The position numbers and the translations under genes were made by a program. Source: Alloscardovia theropitheci (GTDB lineage: Bacteria; Actinomycetota; Actinomycetes; Actinomycetales; Bifidobacteriaceae). Taken from it: a stretch of DNA of 64,000 bases. Below are positions 18,771 to 26,846 of the stretch, in pieces. The notes below the pieces were generated by a model, which saw only the letters and a program-made list of their open reading frames with translations, had not been told where the DNA came from and searched no databases. The DNA is taken from positions 1 through 64,000 of the forward strand of contig NZ_RXLP01000021.1 in assembly GCF_004332295.1 (NCBI RefSeq). The letters run 5' to 3'. Numbering within the stretch: position 1 is the stretch's first letter; the number at the start of each line of letters is the position of its first letter.

Positions 18771-21700
18771 TCACTGCCGAGCCGACTGTCGTGCTGCCCT
18801 ACGCGCATTCTTTCGCTCTAGACGACGTTCGCGCTTTGCAAGCTTTCGAGCATTGACTCTATCTACAGTCTTTGGCAAATGTCGCCAAACACTCAAGAAG
18901 AGTAATAATGCAGCTAGCAGATACAAGATGGTGCGAATTGTTATGAACATAATCGCCATACCATTTGTATTCTTAAATACAGAGCCTTCCATAGCACCAT
19001 TCATCGCACGCGAATTCGCGACCGTGTACAGGTAACGATGCGCCGCAGCACGTGCATATGGATACACTTGCGGATCCGATACGTTGAAGCTGCGACCGGT
19101 TGGATCTTTAGCGTTCAGAAGTTTAATATCTCCACCAGCTTCAATCATCTGCGTATTATCCATGAAAACGCCTGTATTAGCATTATCAGTGATAATTGCA
19201 CCATTGAAGCCCCACTCAGTTCTTGCAACTCCAGTGATGAGGTTATAGCTGCCACCTGTCCACGTTGCTCCGATGCGATTAAATGATGTCATAATACCGC
19301 GAGTGGCACGCATACTACGCTCAGCAATCTTCCCGTTATCTACATACTTAACCGTATTGGTCAATTTAAGATTATCTTCAAATGGCTTGAGATAAATCTC
19401 ACGCGCAGACTGCTCATTAAGCCAAGTAGCGATTGACATCTGACCGTTACGATCACCTCGGTGATTTTCCTGGTCATTGAACGCGAAGTGCTTGATATAG
19501 GTATAAATGCCTTTATCGGTAAGCGCTTGGATTTCTGGCTGAGACATGAGAGAAGTCAAGACCGCATCTTCTGAATAGTATTCACCATTTCGGCCAGAGA
19601 AAGGTGTGCGATGAATATTCATGGATGGAGCGTACAATCCAGCAGCCTTGTCGAGCAATGCTTCATCTGCACGCAACTTGCCAAATTCTTGGGCGAGCTC
19701 AGTATTGTACGTCTGAGCCAGAGTCATGATATTTGGATAGGTGAAGCGAATTGCTCCATATACCCAAGAGCTCGCAGAATCAGCTTCGTAGTTAAAAGGC
19801 ATATTAATGGACTCGATTGCGCTTACACCGTATCCAGAGTTACCGATTAACTCCTTATATTCCGATTCGGTAAGTTGATCAAGAAGATCATTCCACGCCT
19901 TATCATCAAATTCAAGACCACGCATCTGAATCAAGGTCTTACCATTTTTCTTGCCAAAGACTGGCTGGGCTGACGTAAGCTTATCAGCATCCGTAATTCC
20001 AGAAGAGTAGCTCTTAAGCTTGTCAAGCAAGGACGATGAAGCTTTCTTTGAATAGGTGTACGATTTTCCATCAGTTCCGTTAATTTCGTTGCCCCATGTA
20101 GAAATCTTAGTTTGAGCTCCATCATCCCCCACAGCGCCATCATGGGTAGGGAATGTGCCAGTCCAATCGGAACGAGTTAAATACGTGACATCTCCAACTG
20201 CATCGTCAAACTTGTTCGTTACCTTTTCGCCAGTAAGTTGATCTGTCGAGTATGTCGTGGTATCCACACTGGTGTTTGCAGGAGTATACACTGCTACAGC
20301 AGAAGAATCGCCTTGCTCAGTCATGCCATCTGACGTGGTACGCCCAGCATGCGCCAAGAAGTTATTCGTAGCTGTGTGTGCATTTGAAGCATCAGTAAAG
20401 AGATAATCTCCTGCATCCAAGATATATGTACGAGCACCACGTGCATCGTAGGCCTTCATTAATTCCTTAGAAATGGTCAGAGAAAGTGTTTCAGATTCTC
20501 CAGGCTTGAGCTCTTTGCTTTTTGCAATTACAACTAACTGTGTTGCTGATTTTTCAACACCGTTTGCCTTATCATAGTCAGTGTATGGCGATTGCATATA
20601 CACTTGAGCTACATCTTTACCGGAAACATCGCCTGTATTAGTAATCGTCACATGTGCAGTGAGATTCTTATCATCACCTTGTTCGAGAGTAAAGTTACTG
20701 TGGTTGAATGTAGTGTAGCTAAGACCATAGCCAAAAGGATATACGACTTGTTGATTATAGTCGTAGTCGCCTGCATTGCCCTGTCCAGAAACCTTATCAA
20801 AATATCGCGTTTCGTAGTAGCGATATCCTACGTAGATTCCTTCTTTATACGACACATAGTTGTAATTGGTAAATTTGCCGTTCTTATCGACATACTCGAA
20901 ATCACCAAAATTCTGTGCAGCTGGAGACTGTAACGCATTCGCTTCAAACGTATCTACTGTCTTTCCAGAGGGGTTAATCTGACCAGAAAATACTTTTCCT
21001 ACGCCATTATTTAGGCTTTGGGCCAACACGACAGATTTAATATGAGGATAGTCTTTAATCCAATCAAGTTGCAAAGCAGCGTTGGACTTGACAAGAACAG
21101 TTACAGAATCAAAATTATCATTGAGATATTGCAGAAGTTCGCGTTCTGTCGTATCAGGCTCAAGGTATGAACGCTTCTTATCCGTGTCGTTATCCGCATG
21201 GTTATACATAGAGCGAGGCATGTCTCGTCCTTCTCCCGCTACACGCGACCATACGAATATCGGCATAGTACCTTGTGCAGATTTAAGCAGCCCATCCTTT
21301 TTCTGCATAACGCTCAGTGGAACTTCATTAATACGAAAATCTTCAGCGTCGCCGAATTCAACAGACCCTGCTGCTAAGCCGTACCCCTTTGTCTCGTCAG
21401 AATTATAGTAATTCCATAAAATGTCATTAACGCTTATGCCTGCATTCTCAAAAATATTTTTAAGTGAATTTCCTGAGCCTCCAAGCAAACCACCAGCAGC
21501 ACTCATCATGGCACTTCCCGAAGCCTGGCGAGTCCCAGAGTTGATCGAAAAGAAACTAACCGTAGTTCCTTTCTTGATTGGCAGTGTCGAATCGTCATTT
21601 TTTAGCAGAACGGTACCTTCACCAGTTATCCGATTGGCAAGGTCTTGTTCAGCAGCTTTGATATTTTCGCGAGTATGCTCAGGCTTGTAATAGTTAAGAT

Positions 21701-21896
21701 CCAAGCCTTGAGTTTTTGCATGTGCATTATCAATAGACGAACTATAAAGTCCCAGCAAGCTTCCAATCATTTTATTGCTCTGGAAATTCGCCATAACTGT
21801 CGCCCCTCCAGCGAAAGCTGCAGCCACGACAACGGATACTGTAGTTTTTACTACTCGTCCTACGCGCCACTTAACGCGAGAATTGTGTGTACTCAT
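18771..21896 (-). CDS. Membrane-anchored, domain-permuted GH3 beta-glycosidase (paralog A)
   Basis: A 1041-aa cell-surface GH3 protein, probably a beta-glucosidase-type hydrolase. Domain order is reversed from standard GH3. After a TM segment (about residues 12-33) comes the alpha/beta-sandwich domain (GEGTVLLKNDDSTLPI; GEGRDMPRSM, likely acid/base Glu region). A fibronectin-III-like domain follows (PFGYGLSYTTF ... ITNTGDVSGKDVAQVY). The barrel comes last (APSMNIHRTPFSGRNGEYYSED; IKHFAFNDQENHR; nucleophile Asp904 in IITDNANT). A second TM (about 982-1003) is followed by a very basic Arg/Ala-rich tail. Both ends are therefore cytoplasmic and the enzyme is outside. AAGGAGGAG precedes the ATG. 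It is the last gene of a run RR-HK-RR-HK-GH3 and a paralog of 26847-29891. Substrate unknown. Confidence 0.88.
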   Translation of the reverse strand: MSTHNSRVKWRVGRVVKTTVSVVVAAAFAGGATVMANFQSNKMIGSLLGLYSSSIDNAHAKTQGLDLNYYKPEHTRENIKAAEQDLANRITGEGTVLLKNDDSTLPIKKGTTVSFFSINSGTRQASGSAMMSAAGGLLGGSGNSLKNIFENAGISVNDILWNYYNSDETKGYGLAAGSVEFGDAEDFRINEVPLSVMQKKDGLLKSAQGTMPIFVWSRVAGEGRDMPRSMYNHADNDTDKKRSYLEPDTTERELLQYLNDNFDSVTVLVKSNAALQLDWIKDYPHIKSVVLAQSLNNGVGKVFSGQINPSGKTVDTFEANALQSPAAQNFGDFEYVDKNGKFTNYNYVSYKEGIYVGYRYYETRYFDKVSGQGNAGDYDYNQQVVYPFGYGLSYTTFNHSNFTLEQGDDKNLTAHVTITNTGDVSGKDVAQVYMQSPYTDYDKANGVEKSATQLVVIAKSKELKPGESETLSLTISKELMKAYDARGARTYILDAGDYLFTDASNAHTATNNFLAHAGRTTSDGMTEQGDSSAVAVYTPANTSVDTTTYSTDQLTGEKVTNKFDDAVGDVTYLTRSDWTGTFPTHDGAVGDDGAQTKISTWGNEINGTDGKSYTYSKKASSSLLDKLKSYSSGITDADKLTSAQPVFGKKNGKTLIQMRGLEFDDKAWNDLLDQLTESEYKELIGNSGYGVSAIESINMPFNYEADSASSWVYGAIRFTYPNIMTLAQTYNTELAQEFGKLRADEALLDKAAGLYAPSMNIHRTPFSGRNGEYYSEDAVLTSLMSQPEIQALTDKGIYTYIKHFAFNDQENHRGDRNGQMSIATWLNEQSAREIYLKPFEDNLKLTNTVKYVDNGKIAERSMRATRGIMTSFNRIGATWTGGSYNLITGVARTEWGFNGAIITDNANTGVFMDNTQMIEAGGDIKLLNAKDPTGRSFNVSDPQVYPYARAAAHRYLYTVANSRAMNGAMEGSVFKNTNGMAIMFITIRTILYLLAALLLFLSVWRHLPKTVDRVNARKLAKRERRLERKNARRAARQSARQ

Positions 21897-21975
21897 TCTC
21901 TCCTCCTTGAAGTTGAGTATTCTTCAATTCTCATGCACAAGAGCTTATTAGGTTGAAATTTTGCCTCAATCGTAA

Positions 21976-23373
21976 TTAACTTTCCGTAAGCGGTATCGGA
22001 ATAAGAACGGTCATGTCAAATAGCTGATTATCAACTTTTATAGACATACGACCATGATATTTTCTTACGATATAGCGAACCGAGCGCAAGCCAAATCCAT
22101 GCTCATATTGATTATTTCGTTTACTTTGTGGAAGACCATCTTTAAGACTCAATGTTCCTTCGTAATAATTTGTTTCACGGAGTATAACCATTCCTGCGTC
22201 TTCATATATGGAAAACGAGATTGTACGACTCTGTTCTCCTCCCTGTATAGATTCCACTGCATCGATAGCATTATCAGCGATATTTCCAACGAGAGAATAT
22301 ATATCCGCGTCCTCCATGAAAGAAAGAACACTACCATCTACTATGCATTGCAGATTAATATTTCTACGCGCACAGTACAGACTTTTCTCATTTATAATAG
22401 CGTCAATTGCTTGGTTTCCTGTATGATATATGGAATCGTATGCCGTGATGGTTTCTACTATTTGCTGGTGGGTGGCAGGAGAATTCTTCCAACTGCTGTC
22501 ATGCGATTCATCATAGTTCAAAAATTTTTTCATATCATGCATTTTCATATTAATAATGTCACGATACTCTTGACTTATCTCATAATGTTTTTGCTGGCGG
22601 TACGTAATATCACGCATTACTTCAACTTCGTGTATCAAACGATCTCGCGATGAAGAGATAAGCAAAATAATTAATGCCATAGCAGTGCATAATGCTTCGT
22701 ACATAAAAAGAGTAATGGATAACTGTACACCCTTATCAGTGCCCCCATCACTGTATAGGTTGATAACAATCCACGCCATTTGGCTCGAAAAAATAACAAA
22801 ACACAATATAAGTATGGATGCACCAACCCACGCTTTCCTATTGTGGATAGCTTCATCACTGACATATGTTTTCCGTCCTACGAAATACCACATGAGGATA
22901 CCGAGAACAGCATAAATGACAAAGATGAACAATCTTTTCAGTGGTGAGAGCGCGAAACTTGACGTATAGCTATCCCGATACACATATATCACAGCTATTT
23001 GTCCTAGTACTGCGCTGATATGCTCTGCTGCATACCCAATAGCTACTGTAACCAGAATTGTAAGAAGAGATGATGTCGTCAGCGCATAAAGACCAAGGAT
23101 AATAATTGTAATTTGTACAAACAATGGGAAATAGCTCTGTCGAACTATCTGATTATCCATGATGTCATATAGTACTGGACCATTGATCACAGTAGTACCA
23201 GCCAAAAAGCAACCAAACAATACCCATCGTATGGGATACTGTGCGAAAGAACGCCATTGAAGAGAGCGCGAAAAGATACAAATATACGCAACAAGATAAA
23301 TCGCATATGTTTCAGGAAAAGATGGTGTCACGAAGGAACCTGGCCATAGGAAATTCCATATTTGTGTTAGCAT
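21976..23373 (-). CDS. AgrC-type sensor histidine kinase (GHKL), sensor 2
   Basis: A 465-aa membrane sensor of the HPK10/AgrC class. The first 240 or so residues form six to seven TM helices. A short coiled coil (RLIHEVEVMRDITYRQQKHYEISQEYRD) leads to the phosphoacceptor His279 in MKMHDMKKFLNY. The GHKL ATPase shows N-box VGNIADNAIDAVES and G-box HGFGLRSVRYIVRKYHG. GAGGAGG overlaps the stop of the upstream regulator gene and lies 5-6 nt before the ATG. It pairs with the LytTR regulator at 23385-24200 and is followed 79 nt later by the GH3 gene. The ligand is unknown: no AgrD-like peptide gene is seen. Confidence 0.9.
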   Translation of the reverse strand: MLTQIWNFLWPGSFVTPSFPETYAIYLVAYICIFSRSLQWRSFAQYPIRWVLFGCFLAGTTVINGPVLYDIMDNQIVRQSYFPLFVQITIIILGLYALTTSSLLTILVTVAIGYAAEHISAVLGQIAVIYVYRDSYTSSFALSPLKRLFIFVIYAVLGILMWYFVGRKTYVSDEAIHNRKAWVGASILILCFVIFSSQMAWIVINLYSDGGTDKGVQLSITLFMYEALCTAMALIILLISSSRDRLIHEVEVMRDITYRQQKHYEISQEYRDIINMKMHDMKKFLNYDESHDSSWKNSPATHQQIVETITAYDSIYHTGNQAIDAIINEKSLYCARRNINLQCIVDGSVLSFMEDADIYSLVGNIADNAIDAVESIQGGEQSRTISFSIYEDAGMVILRETNYYEGTLSLKDGLPQSKRNNQYEHGFGLRSVRYIVRKYHGRMSIKVDNQLFDMTVLIPIPLTES

Positions 23374-23384
23374 TTGTTCCTCCT

Positions 23385-24200
23385 CTATCTACGTGATTTC
23401 ACTGCAAAAAGAGCATCATATACTTCACTCTTTTTACGTCGACTGACTTTAAAGGACATGATGTCATTCTCAGACGCATTCTTCTCCTGTACCTCATCGG
23501 TGGTCTTATAAAAGGCATCCTGAGGCAGGCGTATGAATAGCTCGCTGTCATTAAAACCTGCCACATATCGCATATTGACAAGTGAATCTCGATTGCATTG
23601 CACGAAATATGAATCTTTCAGTTGTTCACAAAAAGTTCGTAGCTTCCCCCATGTAGTCAAAAGTTGACCATCTCGAAGATGAACATCAATCAAATGATCA
23701 CGCACTTGTATAAATATGATGTCACTCGAAGGAACAAAGGATACCCCATCACGTGTAGCAACTGTCAGAGTAATTCCACGTAAATTGAAGTCAATATTTG
23801 CTATAGCTCGTTTCATAAACATAGCAAAGGTCGCATAATCATATGGCTTTACCACATATCCGATGGCATTTACTTGGTATCCTTGAGCAGCGAGCTGAGA
23901 TACTTTCGTCGTGAAAAGAATTGGTATATCAGCATGAGAATCACTTTGTTCACGAAATTGCGCTGCAGCATTCATACCATTAATAGAATCCTGCCCATAC
24001 GGCATATCAATATCCATGATGATGAGATCAAAATCTTGCGAGCGCGATGCATCCAAGAATTTCTGCGCATACTCGAAGCGTTCAATTGCTAGTTCGCCGA
24101 AGCGTTCGTGTATATTTTCTTGCTCACAAAAACGATTTATTGCATGAATCGCGTATTGCGCTTCACTCAACGTATCTTCTACAAGTGCTATACGTAGCAT
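23385..24200 (-). CDS. LytTR-family response regulator 2 (AgrA-like)
   Basis: A DNA-binding response regulator of 271 aa, with the start taken as the ATG at 24200 (the longer frame begins with TTG). The receiver domain has acidic ED at residues 8-9, the phosphoacceptor Asp63 in LIIMDIDMPYG, and FTTK/VVKPYDYATF. The C-terminal LytTR domain runs from about residue 150 (GITLTVATRDGVSFVPSSDIIFIQVRDHLIDVHL). About 25 unusual charged residues (QDAFYKTTDEVQEKNASEND) are inserted near its end, before the last strand MSFKVSRRKKSEVYDAL. It begins 2 nt after the stop of sensor 1 and is followed 11 nt later by sensor 2. It probably controls the GH3 genes. Confidence 0.88.
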   Translation of the reverse strand: MLRIALVEDTLSEAQYAIHAINRFCEQENIHERFGELAIERFEYAQKFLDASRSQDFDLIIMDIDMPYGQDSINGMNAAAQFREQSDSHADIPILFTTKVSQLAAQGYQVNAIGYVVKPYDYATFAMFMKRAIANIDFNLRGITLTVATRDGVSFVPSSDIIFIQVRDHLIDVHLRDGQLLTTWGKLRTFCEQLKDSYFVQCNRDSLVNMRYVAGFNDSELFIRLPQDAFYKTTDEVQEKNASENDIMSFKVSRRKKSEVYDALFAVKSRR

Positions 24201-24202
24201 AA

Positions 24203-25681
24203 TCAATTATTATCTTCCTGATTATCGTGAGCAAAGCCTGCTGGTATCGGAAGAACTATTCGAATTTCGAAGATATGTTTATCGTTGTCATCGCTGACAG
24301 AAATCTTCCCACCATATTCTTGAGTTACGGCAGCTAGCGATTTCATCCCGTAACCGTGGAATCGTTTATCAGTTTTTGTGCTGACAGGAAGACCAGTGGC
24401 TTGAAGAATAGTAATTTTATCCACATAGTAATTTGACGATTCTACGACAGCATATCCGTTACGTGCTTGGGCGTTAAGCTCTATGACTCGTTGAGATTGA
24501 TCAAGCTTTGCATTTTCTACGGCTTCAATAGCGTTATCAATAATATTTCCGAAAATTGCAGCCACCTGCGAAGGCGAGAGAAAGCCAAAACTTTTCCCGT
24601 CCACAATCGCGTTAAAAGCTATACCCCGACTCGAGCAATAAAGACTCTTTTCTGTTAGCACCGCATCTATGAGTTCATTACCCGTATGGTATATGGAATC
24701 ATAAACTTTTATAGCGTTCTCAAGATCTCGCATCGATGCCACTGATTCCGGTGGAATATTCAATGCTTTGGCTAATTCTTGAGATTCTTCGAGTTGCAAA
24801 ATAGTGGCACGTACTGACGCTAAACTTTTACGCACATCATGGAATTTTGCATTAACAAGTTCCATATTTTCCAAACTCATATCATAATGTTGCATTTTTG
24901 CTTCGTTGAGATGCATAAGCATATCAATTTCATTAATAAGACGGTCTTGTGTCGACACAAGAAGAAGAACAACCATTCCCAGCAAAGTACACAAGAAATC
25001 AAGAAGGCGAAATGTTATATCAACTGAAAGTGGTAACACAGTTACTCTATTCTCTGTAGTCAAAACCATATTAAACACAATGGCAAAAATGAGAACAATA
25101 ATACTTAAAGCTATCCAACGTTTTGATTGCTTTATTGCATCAATATGAATATGGAAACGTGGCGATAACCAGATATAAGCTGCTACATACGTGGCAACGA
25201 CTACGCACTCACGCGCAATCAACATTGCGACACCATTATCACTGATAAGTTGTCCGTTAGTAAGTAAAACCGTCACACTTGCTGAAAGCGTATAAGCAAG
25301 ATGCTGCAACCCATAGCCCATAGAAGTTATAACAATAGCTTCACTATAAGAGACGTCGTACAACCGATGTACGAAGAACACGAATGAGCTTGCGAATAAT
25401 AAGTAAAGCAAGGACATAACTGGGAAAAATAATATTTCAAAGAGCCCCGGTAGGAAAACTAACTTTGCCACTCCTATCAGCACTGCCACGTAGATAGCAA
25501 CAAGTGCAGCAAATATCGCAACTGCACCAATTCGCGACTTTCTATTTACTCGGCGAGGATTACATCGTGCAACAATGAGCATAGCGAAAAGCACCTCAAG
25601 AGGGAATAAGAAAAACGCGTATTCTGATGCACCCATGCGCGAATCAGGTATAACCGTATAATCCAAACCTAGAATCCACAT
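24203..25681 (-). CDS. AgrC-type sensor histidine kinase (GHKL), sensor 1
   Basis: A 492-aa paralog of sensor 2. It has six to seven N-terminal TM helices (to about residue 243), the linker STQDRLINEIDMLMHLNEAKMQHYDMS, phosphoacceptor His281 in AKFHDVRKSLASV, N-box FGNIIDNAIEAVENA and G-box HGYGMKSLAAVTQEYGG. AAAGGA lies at Shine-Dalgarno distance. The gene lies 40 nt downstream of regulator 1 and ends 2 nt before the ATG of regulator 2, so the four signalling genes form one transcript. The sensor part differs clearly from sensor 2, which suggests a different ligand. Confidence 0.9.
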   Translation of the reverse strand: MWILGLDYTVIPDSRMGASEYAFFLFPLEVLFAMLIVARCNPRRVNRKSRIGAVAIFAALVAIYVAVLIGVAKLVFLPGLFEILFFPVMSLLYLLFASSFVFFVHRLYDVSYSEAIVITSMGYGLQHLAYTLSASVTVLLTNGQLISDNGVAMLIARECVVVATYVAAYIWLSPRFHIHIDAIKQSKRWIALSIIVLIFAIVFNMVLTTENRVTVLPLSVDITFRLLDFLCTLLGMVVLLLVSTQDRLINEIDMLMHLNEAKMQHYDMSLENMELVNAKFHDVRKSLASVRATILQLEESQELAKALNIPPESVASMRDLENAIKVYDSIYHTGNELIDAVLTEKSLYCSSRGIAFNAIVDGKSFGFLSPSQVAAIFGNIIDNAIEAVENAKLDQSQRVIELNAQARNGYAVVESSNYYVDKITILQATGLPVSTKTDKRFHGYGMKSLAAVTQEYGGKISVSDDNDKHIFEIRIVLPIPAGFAHDNQEDNN

Positions 25682-25721
25682 ACTCGTCCTTTACCGACGT
25701 AACTAAATAGCGCCAATGGGA

Positions 25722-26447
25722 TTATGCGCGCGAATGAAAGTCCAGAAGTTTTTGAAAGACTTCCCGCTTCTTCGATCGCGATACGTGGAAAATTTCACCT
25801 CGTATCTCGATATCTGCTTTGACCGTGTCAATTTTATTGACGTACGCACAGTTAATCATGACAAAACGGCTAATCTGTACAAAATTATGTTCGTCGAGTT
25901 CTTTCGCTGCTGCTGTCAAGCTTTTCCATGCTGTATATGTTCCATTGGTCGTGTGATAAAACAGCATATGAGATCTAACATCAAGATAAACAATATCCGC
26001 TGTATTAATAAAAACCGTCCCGGCTGTTGATTCGATTGTAATACGTGACGTATCTCGCGAATTCATAATTCGCTTAACTTTGCGCCATGCCAGTTCATAC
26101 TCAGACTGGGAAATCGGTTTCACGAGATAGCCAGTTGCATCAACCGTATAACCAGCCACAGCATACTGAGCCATACGTGTTGTAAAAATAATTATCGTAC
26201 GATTATCTACTTCCCGGATCTTGCGAGCAGTTTCCATCCCATCTATCCCAGGCATTTCAATATCAAGAAAAATAACATCGTAATCATGACCATGCGGATA
26301 CTTCTCAAGAAATTCGCTACCTGATGAGAATTCCTGTATAGCAACACTGCCATATTTGTGCGTGGCTTCATCTTTATATGTCTTTTCGACGAGCGCACGA
26401 GTTTGTTCGCGTTCTATAGCTACATCGTCAATGATGGCGATACGCAT
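25722..26447 (-). CDS. LytTR-family response regulator 1 (AgrA-like)
   Basis: The 241-aa regulator is first in the run. Receiver: acidic pair DD (residues 7-8), phosphoacceptor Asp62 in VIFLDIEMPGIDG, Thr in IIFTTRMAQ and Lys in LVKPISQ. LytTR domain: about residues 135-235 (ITIESTAGTVFINTADIVYLDVRSHMLFYH ... FHVSRSKKREVFQKLL), of normal length without the insertion seen in regulator 2. AAGGAGAG precedes the ATG. It diverges from the second GH3 gene across a 399-bp control region. Confidence 0.9.
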   Translation of the reverse strand: MRIAIIDDVAIEREQTRALVEKTYKDEATHKYGSVAIQEFSSGSEFLEKYPHGHDYDVIFLDIEMPGIDGMETARKIREVDNRTIIIFTTRMAQYAVAGYTVDATGYLVKPISQSEYELAWRKVKRIMNSRDTSRITIESTAGTVFINTADIVYLDVRSHMLFYHTTNGTYTAWKSLTAAAKELDEHNFVQISRFVMINCAYVNKIDTVKADIEIRGEIFHVSRSKKREVFQKLLDFHSRA

Positions 26448-26846
26448 GTACTCTCCTTATTTTTTACTCTCCAAAACATATATTACCCAACACCACGCCG
26501 TATTATTGTGCCCTACGTGCAATTTTTATTTTTAGCGCAACTCTACACCTTCCATCACCGCATTTTGTAAAGAAATACCAAATATGTATCATATAGCTAT
26601 AACCATAGATATGCTATCGCAAATTACCATTCGTGAACTGCATCGCACCACTCACGTGAAATTGACTCGGTAATAATTTCATTCTTCTAATCTAAAAATG
26701 TCTCATGGTATGACCATGTCTTTGCGCGTAGCAGAGCTTTGGCATTCATACTACGAGTAAAGAAAGAATATGAGGTTTTCGTCTCAAAGCAATGTGAACG
26801 AAGATCCTAAGTTTCTGTAGAGAAAACGAGAGTCAAAGGAGAACTC
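26448..26846. promoter_or_regulatory. Divergent control region of the GH3/LytTR locus
   Basis: 399 bp between regulator 1 (minus) and GH3 paralog B (plus). LytTR regulators bind paired direct repeats about two helical turns apart. Here CGTGAA occurs at 26632-26637 and 26655-26660, 23 bp apart, with a related GTGAAC near 26795. The GH3 start is preceded by AAAGGAG. No small peptide gene with a plausible ribosome site was found. Confidence 0.5.

Noticed and set aside
26646-26661. TCACGTGAAA as a second parS site
   Set aside because: Only the 10-bp core matches the consensus; the flanks do not, and it fits better as part of the CGTGAA direct repeat.
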